A stretch of 64,000 nt of DNA from Quadrisphaera sp. RL12-1S. Its GTDB lineage: Bacteria > Actinomycetota > Actinomycetes > Actinomycetales > Quadrisphaeraceae. The stretch is from positions 310,001 to 374,000 of the forward strand of contig NZ_JACNME010000001.1 in the NCBI RefSeq assembly GCF_014270065.1. Reading direction: 5' to 3'. A program made the translations under genes and the position numbers. Position 1 is the first letter of the stretch, and every line of letters starts with the position of its first letter. This document shows, in pieces, positions 42,993 through 50,191 of this stretch. The notes beneath the pieces are model-generated. The model was not told where the DNA came from. It searched no databases and saw only the letters and a list, made by a program, of their open reading frames with translations.

Positions 42993-43907
42993 TCAGACCA
43001 TGGCGCGGTCAGCGGCTCCCTGCGACTCGTGGCGGGCCCCGGGCAGCACGCGGCCCCCCGGCACCGCGGCGGAGGCGACCGCCGCCCGGGTCACCGGCAC
43101 CGGGATCACCCGCTCCTCCAGGGTCCGCAGGTCCACCCGGAGGACGACGTCGGCGGGCAGCGGCTCCCACCCGTCCACCCGCAGCCCGGAGGAGGAGACC
43201 ACCACGGCACCGTCGTCCGCGCGGCGCCGCCACAGCTGGTAGTAGCCGGTGCGGTGGCCGATGGGCAGCTCCTCCTCGGCGAGGCCGCTGGCGTCGAAGT
43301 CCTCGTGGGGGATGCGGGCGCCGGCGCTGACGTGCACCACCACCAGCTCACGGGGGGAGAGGAGGACGGCGTTGAGGCTGGCGGCGGGGAACAGCGGCAC
43401 CAGCTGGGCGGCCGCGTCGGCGGCGCCCTGGGCGAGGTCCCCCGCCGCCGCGGCCCGCTCGCGCACGAGCGCCGCGTAGCGCTCGCTGTCCGTGGTGCCG
43501 ACCAGCGCTGCGCGTGAGGCCGGCGCGAGCAGCTCCTCCAGGCGGACGGCCGGCTTGACGGCGCCGTTGTGGGCCAGGGCGACCTCACCCAGCCCCGTCA
43601 CGCGGCCGGTGAAGGGGTGGGTGTTCTCCGGCTGCACGGGCATCCCCGAGCTGGCCAGGCGCAGGTGCAGGAGGCCCGCACGCGCCTGCAGGCACTCGGT
43701 GAGCTCCTCCAGGGCCGGGTCGCGGTAGCCGCTGCGGGCGCTCCGCTCAGCGCGCAGCGGGCCCCCGACGGCGCCGTCGAGCCAGGCCGCCCCCCAGCCG
43801 TCGTCGTGGAGGCGGGCCATCGCCCGGAAGGCCGCGACCTGCGCGCTGCCGAGCGCCTCCAGCAGGGAGCGCGGGGAGGGAGCGGCGAAACCGAGGAGCC
43901 TGCACAC
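42993..43907 (-). CDS. Class II glutamine amidotransferase (EgtC/YafJ-like)
   Basis: A 304-residue Ntn hydrolase. The start GTG 43907 gives V-C-R-L-L-G-F, exposing Cys2 as the nucleophile; TACCCT 7 nt upstream independently supports it. LHDDGWGAAWLDG, LLHLRLASSG, NTHPFTG, LAHNGAV and GTTDSERYAAL are the expected glutaminase motifs. EgtC removes glutamate in ergothioneine synthesis, but no egtA, egtB or egtD is near, so a different role is possible. Two small genes follow in the same operon. Confidence 0.87.
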   Translation of the reverse strand: MCRLLGFAAPSPRSLLEALGSAQVAAFRAMARLHDDGWGAAWLDGAVGGPLRAERSARSGYRDPALEELTECLQARAGLLHLRLASSGMPVQPENTHPFTGRVTGLGEVALAHNGAVKPAVRLEELLAPASRAALVGTTDSERYAALVRERAAAAGDLAQGAADAAAQLVPLFPAASLNAVLLSPRELVVVHVSAGARIPHEDFDASGLAEEELPIGHRTGYYQLWRRRADDGAVVVSSSGLRVDGWEPLPADVVLRVDLRTLEERVIPVPVTRAAVASAAVPGGRVLPGARHESQGAADRAMV

Positions 43908-43914
43908 CCCCACC

Positions 43915-43920
43915 AGGGTA
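43915..43920 (-). promoter_or_regulatory. -10 element fixing the amidotransferase start
   Basis: TACCCT on the minus strand ends 7 nt before GTG 43907, so translation would begin exactly one residue before the catalytic Cys. Confidence 0.5.
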
Positions 43921-44056
43921 GACAGCGGCGGTGACACCCTGGTGGCAGCGACACGGGGCCGGGTGCCGGGTGCTGGCGATGAGTTCCGGCGCGGCCCCCG
44001 GTCTGGGGTGCGTCCGGCGGCGCCCGCCGCCCACGAGGAGTGCACAGGAGGCCGTC

Positions 44057-44479
44057 GTGTCCTACACGCTGAACCCGTACCTCAACTTCCGCGGCACCGC
44101 CCGGGAGGCGATGGAGTTCTACAGGTCCGTGCTCGGCGGGGAGCTGTCGCTGATGACGTTCACCGAGGGCGGCATGCCGATGGGCGGCGAGGAGGACGGC
44201 TGGGTCATGCACGGCCAGCTGGACCTGCCCAACGGCATGGTGCTCATGGGGTCCGACACCCCCACCTCGATGCCGTTCGAGGAGGTCAAGGGCTTCGCGG
44301 TGGCCCTCACCGGGGACGAGGGCGACACGCTCCTGGGCTGGTACCGGGCGCTGGCCGCCACGGGCCACGAGGACGTGCCGCTGGCGAAGGCACCGTGGGG
44401 CTCCTGGTTCGGGCAGTGCAAGGACCGCTGGGGCACCCCGTGGATGGTCAACGCCGACGGCGTCACCGACCCCGTCTGA
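44057..44479 (+). CDS. VOC/glyoxalase-family protein (PhnB-like)
   Basis: A 140-residue protein with the PhnB/YjdN-like VOC pattern: LNPYLNFRGTAREAMEFYRSVLGGEL, HGQLDLPNGMVLMGSDTP and WFGQCKDRWGTPWMVN. These are cytoplasmic dimers, often with a metal site, but the substrate is generally unknown. GTG 44057 has CAGGAGG upstream. It is divergent from the amidotransferase with 149 bp between starts. Confidence 0.85.
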   Translation: MSYTLNPYLNFRGTAREAMEFYRSVLGGELSLMTFTEGGMPMGGEEDGWVMHGQLDLPNGMVLMGSDTPTSMPFEEVKGFAVALTGDEGDTLLGWYRALAATGHEDVPLAKAPWGSWFGQCKDRWGTPWMVNADGVTDPV

Positions 44480-44493
44480 CCTCTGCTCCCCGA

Positions 44494-44586
44494 CCGTGAT
44501 CATGGGCTTCCGGAGCAGTGCCTCGGGCACCGCTCCGGAGGCCCATGATCACAGCGGGAAGGCGCTCGGGAAGTCCATGATCACGG
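44494..44586. repeat. Dispersed palindromic element, copy 3 with an extra arm
   Basis: GTGATCATGGGC at 44496 and GCCCATGATCAC at 44541-44552 are inverted arms that extend inward through CCGGAGC/GCTCCGG (44510-44516 with 44532-44538). A third core, TCCATGATCACGG, follows at 44574-44586. The element sits between convergent genes. Confidence 0.75.
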
Positions 44587-44617
44587 CCAGGGGAGCGGCC
44601 GCGGGAGGGGCGGTGGG

Positions 44618-46369
44618 TCAGCGGCGCAGCCAGACGGCGGTGTCGACCGGCAGCAGCAGCCCGCCGTCGGCGGTGTCCTCCAGGTCCGCGCTGGCCAGCA
44701 GCACCTCCACGCCGGCCGGGAGCGCCACCGGGCGCTCGGACAGGTTCACCCAGCAGGCGAACCCGGGCTCGCGGGTGAACGCGATGACGCCGTCGAGGGA
44801 GCCGTCCGCGGCCTGCACCCAGTCCAGGGAGCCGTCACCCAGGGCCTCCAGGGAGCGGCGCAGCGACAGCGCCGACCGGTAGAGCTCGAGCGTGGACGTG
44901 GGGTCGCCGTCCTGGTCGGCGACGGTCAGCCCCGCGAAGGACGCAGGCTGAGGCAGCCACGGCTGCCCCGTCGGCGCAGCGCCGTCGGCGCGGTCGCTGA
45001 ACCCGAACGGCGCCTGCGAGCCCGACCAGGGCAGCGGCACGCGGCAGCCGTCACGCCCGCGGTGCTTCCCGCCGCTCTGGAACCACACCGGGTCCTGAAG
45101 GGACTCCTCGGGCAGGTCCTCCACCTCGGGCAGGCCGAGCTCGGCGCCCTGGTAGACGTACGCGCCACCGGGCAGCGCGAGCATGAGCAGCGCGGCGGCC
45201 CGGGCGCGGCGCAGGCCCACCTCGAGGTCGGCGGGGCGGCCGGCGAAGTCCTCCTCACCGCCGAGCTCCGGGCGGTCCTGCTCCCGGGCGTAGCGGGACA
45301 CCTCGCGGTAGACGTCGTGGTTGCTCAGCACCCAGGTGGGCGGGGCGCCGACGGCGTCGTGCGCGGCGAGCGTGCCGTCGATGACGGCGCGCAGCTCGGG
45401 CTCGCGCCACGCCGAGACGAGGAAGTCGAAGTTGAACGCGGTGTGCAGCTCGTCGGGGCGCAGGTACATCCCCAGGCGCACGGGGTCACCGGTCCACGCC
45501 TCCGCCACGAAGACCTTCGGGTCCTCGTAGGAGTCGGCGATCGCGCGCCAGCGGCGGTACACCTCGTGCACGTCGTCGCGGTCGAGGAAGGGGTGGTCCC
45601 CGGCGCCGAAGGGGCGGTGGGGGTGGTCCAGCGCGCCGGTGTCGGGCAGGTCGGCGTGCTTGGTGAGGCCGTGGGCCACGTCGATGCGGAACCCGTCGAC
45701 ACCGCGGTCGAACCAGAACCGCAGGACGTCGTCGTACTCGTCGCGGACGTCCTCGCTGGTCCAGTCGACGTCGGGCTGCTTGGTGTTGAACAGGTGCAGG
45801 TACCACTGGCCGGGCCGCCCCGCCGGGTGGGCGTCGTCACCGACGGCCTCGACCACGCGGGTCCAGGCCGGGCCGCCGAAGTGGCTGGTCCAGTCGTTGG
45901 GAGGCAGCTCGCCGGTCTCGCCGCGGCCGTCGCGGAAGATGAAGCGCGCCCGCTCCGGGGAGCCGGGGGCGCTGGCGAGCGCCGCCTGGAACCACGCGTG
46001 CTCGTCGGAGAGGTGGTTGGGGACGACGTCGAGGATGACGCGCAGCCCGAGGCCGTGCGCCTCGGCGATCATCGCCGAGGCCTGCTCGAGGTCTCCGAAG
46101 AGCGGCTCGACGGCGCGGTAGTCCGCCACGTCGTAGCCGGAGTCGGCCATCGGCGAGGGGTACCAGGGGTTGATCCAGATCGCGTCCACGCCGAGGGAGG
46201 CCAGGTGCGGCAGGCGCGCGCGCAGGCCGGCGACGTCGCCCGTGCCGTCACCGTCGCCATCGGCGAAGGAGCGGATGTAGACCTGGTAGACGACGGCCTC
46301 GCGCCACCAGGGCGTGACGAGGCGGGAGGCGGCGCGCTGCGCGCCGGTGGCGGTGGCCGTGAGGGTCAC
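44618..46369 (-). CDS. GH13 alpha-glucosidase, LacI-controlled
   Basis: A 583-residue GH13 enzyme of the exo-alpha-glucosidase group: VVYQVYIRSFADGDGDGTGD, region I VILDVVPNHLSDEH, region II GFRIDVAHG (nucleophile Asp), region III VAEAW (acid/base Glu) and region IV WVLSNHDVYREV. No signal peptide. GTG 46369 with GGAG 7 nt upstream. It lies downstream of a LacI-family gene on the same strand, and a LacI-type operator lies in between. It differs from the enzyme at 13470-15272 in region II (IDVAHG versus MDVINF). Confidence 0.92.
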   Translation of the reverse strand: MTLTATATGAQRAASRLVTPWWREAVVYQVYIRSFADGDGDGTGDVAGLRARLPHLASLGVDAIWINPWYPSPMADSGYDVADYRAVEPLFGDLEQASAMIAEAHGLGLRVILDVVPNHLSDEHAWFQAALASAPGSPERARFIFRDGRGETGELPPNDWTSHFGGPAWTRVVEAVGDDAHPAGRPGQWYLHLFNTKQPDVDWTSEDVRDEYDDVLRFWFDRGVDGFRIDVAHGLTKHADLPDTGALDHPHRPFGAGDHPFLDRDDVHEVYRRWRAIADSYEDPKVFVAEAWTGDPVRLGMYLRPDELHTAFNFDFLVSAWREPELRAVIDGTLAAHDAVGAPPTWVLSNHDVYREVSRYAREQDRPELGGEEDFAGRPADLEVGLRRARAAALLMLALPGGAYVYQGAELGLPEVEDLPEESLQDPVWFQSGGKHRGRDGCRVPLPWSGSQAPFGFSDRADGAAPTGQPWLPQPASFAGLTVADQDGDPTSTLELYRSALSLRRSLEALGDGSLDWVQAADGSLDGVIAFTREPGFACWVNLSERPVALPAGVEVLLASADLEDTADGGLLLPVDTAVWLRR

Positions 46370-46431
46370 GGGTGTGCTCCGGGGTGACGTGGGTGTGCGG
46401 GACCTGGGGTGCGACCGGTGGTGCGAGGACG

Positions 46432-46461
46432 ATGCTAGATCGATCCAGCACCGCGTGTCAC
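46432..46461 (-). promoter_or_regulatory. Alpha-glucosidase promoter with internal LacI-type operator
   Basis: On the minus strand GTGACA (46461-46456), an 18-bp spacer and TAGCAT (46437-46432) form a promoter. The near-perfect palindrome TGCTAGATCGATCCAGCA (46433-46450, central CG) overlaps the -10 and fills the spacer. The upstream gene's product is the obvious ligand-responsive repressor. Confidence 0.7.
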
Positions 46462-47510
46462 GCGCATCCGCACGACTGGCGGACGACGAGCTGCGGCGCC
46501 ACCTCGAGCTCCACCGGACCACCCGGCTCCCCCGGCTCCCGCAGCCGGCGCACGAGCCCCTGCGCCGCCGTCCGGCCCAGCTGCTCCCCATGAGTGGACA
46601 CGGTGGTCAGCGGGGGCTCGTAGAGGGCGGCGGCGGGGATGTCGTCGTAACCGGTGACGGGCAGCGCACCGGTGCGCCCCGCCTCGCGCAGCGCCCGCAG
46701 CAGGCCCGTGGCGTGCACGTCGCTGAAGCAGACGGCCCCGTCCGGTGCGGCGCCCGCGCCACCGGACGGGGTCCCGGGCGGCGGGCCCACCAGGGCGCCG
46801 GCCACCGCGCGCCTGCCGAGCAGGAGGCCCGTCGGGTCCTCCGGCAGCCAGCCCAGCGCCCCGGCCACCTGGGCGCCGGGCACGGCGGCGACCGCGTCGC
46901 GCACGCCGGCCTCGCGCAGGCGGGCGCTCGCGACGTCGCGCGAGGTCCCCACCAGCAGCAGGCGCCGGCAGCCGTGGACGTCGAGCAGGTGCTCAGCGGC
47001 CAGGCGGCCACCGAGCCGGTCGTCAGGGGCCACGGTCCAGGTGGTGGCGCCGTCGACGGGCTGGGTGAGCAGCACGTGCTCGAGCCCCCAGGCGCGCAGC
47101 TCGTCCACCAGCGCCGCCGGGGTGCCCGCCACCGGCGCCAGCACCAGGCCCGCCACCCGGTGCTCGCGCAGCAGGCCCAGCAGCTCGGACTGCTGCGCCA
47201 GGTCGTGCGCGGCGTTGGCGAGCAGCGGCAGGTACCCCTCGTCGCGCAGCGCGGCCTGCACCCCCACCAGGGCCTGCGCGAAGAACGGGTTGGTGATGTC
47301 GCTGACCAGCACCCCGACCACGGGGGCGTGCTCGGAGCGCATGGCGGCGGCCACGCGGTCGTAGACGTAGCCCAGCTCGGCCATGGCTGCGCTCACGCGC
47401 TCGCGCGTGGCGGCGGAGACGCGTCCCTCCCCCCGCAGCACCAGGGACGCGGTGGCCCGCGAGACGCCGGCGCGCGCGGCGACGTCGCTGAGGGTCACCC
47501 GGGCGCTCAC
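46458..47510 (-). CDS. LacI-family transcriptional regulator
   Basis: A 350-residue repressor. N-terminal HTH and hinge: VTLSDVAARAGVSRATASLVLRGEGRVSAATRERV. The sensor domain has VGVLVSDITNPFFAQALVGV and PVTGYDDIPAAALYEPPLTTVSTHG. It most likely responds to a malto- or isomalto-oligosaccharide and represses the alpha-glucosidase gene 88 bp downstream via the operator at 46433-46450. GTG 47510 has CATCAT 7 nt upstream. Confidence 0.92.
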   Translation of the reverse strand: MSARVTLSDVAARAGVSRATASLVLRGEGRVSAATRERVSAAMAELGYVYDRVAAAMRSEHAPVVGVLVSDITNPFFAQALVGVQAALRDEGYLPLLANAAHDLAQQSELLGLLREHRVAGLVLAPVAGTPAALVDELRAWGLEHVLLTQPVDGATTWTVAPDDRLGGRLAAEHLLDVHGCRRLLLVGTSRDVASARLREAGVRDAVAAVPGAQVAGALGWLPEDPTGLLLGRRAVAGALVGPPPGTPSGGAGAAPDGAVCFSDVHATGLLRALREAGRTGALPVTGYDDIPAAALYEPPLTTVSTHGEQLGRTAAQGLVRRLREPGEPGGPVELEVAPQLVVRQSCGCA

Positions 47511-47547
47511 CCGCCCGATGATGCCCTGCGCGACCCCGAGGGACTGG

Positions 47548-48066
47548 TCAGCGAGCCTCGCGACGACGACGGCGCGGCCGTGCGCGCGCCCACCAGGGCC
47601 GCTCCGCCACCCGACGTCCCGCGTCCTCGGCAGCGGGGGCCGCCGGCTCCTCGACGCCCAGCGGGTGGGCCTCCCGCCAGCGCGCGAGCTGCCGGTCCAG
47701 GTCCACGAACGGCAGCGCCACCGGCGGCACCTCCTGCGGACGGCGGTAGGCGGCGTCGAGGCGCTCGTTGAACAGCTCCACGGCCGCGCGCACGGCCTCC
47801 TCGGTGGGCCTGCCGGGCACGGACTCGACCAGCTCCTCGCGCTCGCGGCGCAGGGCCAGCGCCGGTGGCAGGGCGGCGGTCATGTCCGCTCCCTCGCGAC
47901 GGGCCCACTCCACGGCCCACTCCCCCGCGCTCTGGCCGAGCACGGCCTCGTCGAGGGGCTTGCCGGAGGCCGACAGGCCGTCGAACGCCCCGCGCTCGAC
48001 GGCCTCGCGGACCTGCCGGTCCACCCAGGTCTCCCGGCTGACACCGGGTGGCTTGCGCTGGCTCAC
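47548..48066 (-). CDS. DUF1992 (DnaJ-homologue C28-like) protein
   Basis: A 172-residue protein matching the DUF1992 domain: ETWVDRQVREAVERGAFDGLSASGKPLDE at residues 10-40 is diagnostic, with a highly charged C-terminus ([12 protein letters not shown]). Function is unknown, although eukaryotic relatives are linked to Golgi trafficking. GTG 48066 with GACCAT 6 nt upstream. Divergent from the DHH phosphoesterase. Confidence 0.82.
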   Translation of the reverse strand: MSQRKPPGVSRETWVDRQVREAVERGAFDGLSASGKPLDEAVLGQSAGEWAVEWARREGADMTAALPPALALRREREELVESVPGRPTEEAVRAAVELFNERLDAAYRRPQEVPPVALPFVDLDRQLARWREAHPLGVEEPAAPAAEDAGRRVAERPWWARARPRRRRREAR

Positions 48067-48083
48067 CGTCCCATGGTCTCCCC

Positions 48084-48113
48084 GCAGCCGGCCCGCCGCG
48101 ACGGGCCGGCTGC
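48084..48113. other. Perfect 12-bp inverted repeat between divergent genes
   Basis: GCAGCCGGCCCG (48084-48095) and CGGGCCGGCTGC (48102-48113) with a 6-nt spacer lie just upstream of the DUF1992 promoter element. No T-tract follows, so it looks more like a regulatory site or RNA leader hairpin than a terminator. Confidence 0.5.
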
Positions 48114-48247
48114 ACCCCGGACGGGCACCCGCACGGAACCTCGGACGGACCCCCCGGACGGGCACCGCCCCAGACGGCTGCGGCCCGTACGGGCGTCTCC
48201 CCGTCGGAGGTCTCCAGGAGGGGAGCCGTCCTGCCGACCCAGAGGAC

Positions 48248-49216
48248 ATGGCTCCGACCGCCCGCCACCGCCTCGTCACCCGCTCCGACTTCGACGGCCT
48301 CGTCTGCGCCGTCCTGCTGAAGCACCTCGACCTCATCGACGAGATCACGTTCGTGCACCCCAAGGACGTGCAGGACGGCGCTGTGGAGATCACCGGCCGG
48401 GACCTGCTGACCAACCTCCCGTACGACCCGCGGGCGCACACGGTCTTCGACCACCACCACAGCGAGGCGCTGCGCAACGCCGCCCCGGCGCCCGGCACGG
48501 CGGCGCACGTCATCGTCGAGCACGCGCCGTCGGCCGCCCGCGTGGTCTACGACCACTTCGGGGGCGCCGCGGCGTTCCCGCTGGTGCCGGCCTCGCTCAT
48601 GGCGGCCGTGGACCAGGCCGACTCTGCCCAGTACTCCCTGGAGGAGGTGCTGCGACCCACCGGCTGGGCGCTGCTGAACTTCCTCATGGACTCCCGCACC
48701 GGCCTGGGCCGCTTCCGGGAGTTCCGGATCTCCAACTACGACCTCATGATGCAGATGATCGACCACTGCATCCAGCACGCCGACGCCGAGGAGATCCTCG
48801 CCCTGCCCGACGTCGCCGAGCGGGTGGCGCTGTACCGGGCGCAGGCCGAGCAGTTCGCGGCGCAGCTGCTGCGGGTGAGCACCGTCCACGACGACGTCGT
48901 GGTGGTGGACCTGCGCGAGGAGGGCGTCATCCACGCGGGCAACCGCTTCCTCGTGTACGCCCTCTTCCCGCAGGCGCGGGTCTCGGTGCACGTCCTCTGG
49001 GGCCGGGGGAAGCAGAACACCGTGCTCGCGATGGGCCGCTCGATCCTGGACCGGACCTCCACCGCCGACATCGGCGCCGTGGCGCTGCGCCACGGCGGCG
49101 GCGGCCACGAGGCCGCCGGCACCTGCCAGGTGCCCCACGCCGACTCCGAGCGGGTGCTCGCCGAGGTGGTGGCCTCGCTGTCAGGCTCGCGCGCCGCCGT
49201 CGTCGTCCCCGCCTGA
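48248..49216 (+). CDS. DHH-family phosphoesterase
   Basis: A 322-residue protein. The N-terminal DHH motifs are TRSDFDGLVCAVLL (metal ligands), VFDHHHSEAL and AVDQADSAQYS; the C-terminal DHHA1-like end is GGGGHEAAGTCQVP. Such proteins hydrolyse oligonucleotides, cyclic dinucleotides or polyphosphate; the spacing here is nearer to exopolyphosphatase-related/NrnA-like proteins, but the substrate is not certain. ATG 48248 is the start. The 180-bp region upstream holds the hairpin at 48084 and short repeats of CGGACGGGCACC. Confidence 0.82.
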   Translation: MAPTARHRLVTRSDFDGLVCAVLLKHLDLIDEITFVHPKDVQDGAVEITGRDLLTNLPYDPRAHTVFDHHHSEALRNAAPAPGTAAHVIVEHAPSAARVVYDHFGGAAAFPLVPASLMAAVDQADSAQYSLEEVLRPTGWALLNFLMDSRTGLGRFREFRISNYDLMMQMIDHCIQHADAEEILALPDVAERVALYRAQAEQFAAQLLRVSTVHDDVVVVDLREEGVIHAGNRFLVYALFPQARVSVHVLWGRGKQNTVLAMGRSILDRTSTADIGAVALRHGGGGHEAAGTCQVPHADSERVLAEVVASLSGSRAAVVVPA

Positions 49217-50158
49217 GGCGGCCGGGTCCGCACCGGTGGGGCCCGCGCCCCGCCGGTGCGCCGGCAGCGCGGCGACCGCGGCGTTCGCGACGACGACGAG
49301 CGCGCCGCCGACCAGCTCGTGCACGGCCACGCGCTCCCCCAGCAGCACCACCCCGGCGAGGAAGGCCCACACCGGGTTGGCGCTGAGCAGGGTGGAGTAC
49401 GTCGAGGCGGGCAGGCGCCGCAGCGCCGCCATGTCGGCCGGGTAGGGCAGCGCTGACGACAGCACCCCGCAGACGGCGGCGAGCGCGACGGCCTGCCACG
49501 GCGGCCGGGCGAGCAGCACCACCAGCAGCACGGGCAGCGCCCACGCGACCGCCAGCACCGTCGCGGCGGCGGCGGCACCCCGCAGGCCCGGCAGCCGGGC
49601 CCCGAGGGCGCGGCTGAGCAGGATGTAGGACGCCCAGGCGGCAGCGGCCGCGAGCGCCAGCGCGATGCCGGCGACGTCGCTGGTCGGGCCGGGCGCGACG
49701 AGCACCAGCACGCCGACGGCGGCCACGACCGCAGCGATCGCGTCGAGCGCGCGCCGGGAGGTGCCCACGGCCACGGCCAGCGGGCCCAGGAACTCCACGG
49801 TGACCGCCAGCCCGAGGCCGGTCCTGCTCACGGCCTCGTAGACGGTCAGGTTCATGAGGCCCATGACCGCGGCGAGCGCCACGACGAGCAGCCACGAGCG
49901 GCGGTCGAGGGACTGCGGCGACCAGCGCACCACGGCGTTCAGCGCGACCGCCGCCACCACCTGCCGGACGGCCACGACACCGGGCACACCGAGGTCGGTG
50001 AAGGCCAGCGCCCCCACCGCCGCGCCGGTCTGGCCGGAGGCGCTGGCGCCGAGGGCCAGGGCGGTGCCCGTGGTGCGGCGGTCGCGGCGGTCGCTGGGGT
50101 GCGCGGTCCCGGCACGCTCGCCGCGGGTGGCCGCGTCGTCGACGGGTGCGGCGGCCAC
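49181..50158 (-). CDS. EamA-family transporter
   Basis: A 325-residue membrane protein with ten predicted helices in two EamA repeats; SRTGLGLAVTVEFLGPLAVAVGTSRR and LSANPVWAFLAGVVLLGERV are typical of the RhtA-like group, which exports amino acids such as threonine/homoserine. Its 3' end overlaps the 3' end of the DHH gene by 36 bp on the opposite strand. GTG 50158 has CAGGAT 6 nt upstream. Confidence 0.82.
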   Translation of the reverse strand: MAAAPVDDAATRGERAGTAHPSDRRDRRTTGTALALGASASGQTGAAVGALAFTDLGVPGVVAVRQVVAAVALNAVVRWSPQSLDRRSWLLVVALAAVMGLMNLTVYEAVSRTGLGLAVTVEFLGPLAVAVGTSRRALDAIAAVVAAVGVLVLVAPGPTSDVAGIALALAAAAAWASYILLSRALGARLPGLRGAAAAATVLAVAWALPVLLVVLLARPPWQAVALAAVCGVLSSALPYPADMAALRRLPASTYSTLLSANPVWAFLAGVVLLGERVAVHELVGGALVVVANAAVAALPAHRRGAGPTGADPAASGGDDDGGARA

Positions 50159-50164
50159 GCCTCC

Positions 50165-50185
50165 ATCCTGACGGGCGCCTACGGT
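50165..50185. promoter_or_regulatory. Interlocked divergent -10 elements for EamA (-) and menE (+)
   Basis: CAGGAT on the minus strand (50165-50170) and TACGGT on the plus strand (50180-50185) each end 6 nt before a GTG (50158 and 50192). Only 33 bp separate the start codons, so each -10 lies where RNA polymerase at the other would bind. Confidence 0.55.
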
Positions 50186-50191
50186 GGCCGC

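Noticed and set aside
44494-44552. Rho-independent terminator for the VOC gene
   Set aside because: The hairpin is long but its loop region is 15 nt, it lacks a T-tract, and the same palindrome core recurs elsewhere in the window, so it was called a dispersed repeat instead, although it could also stop transcription.
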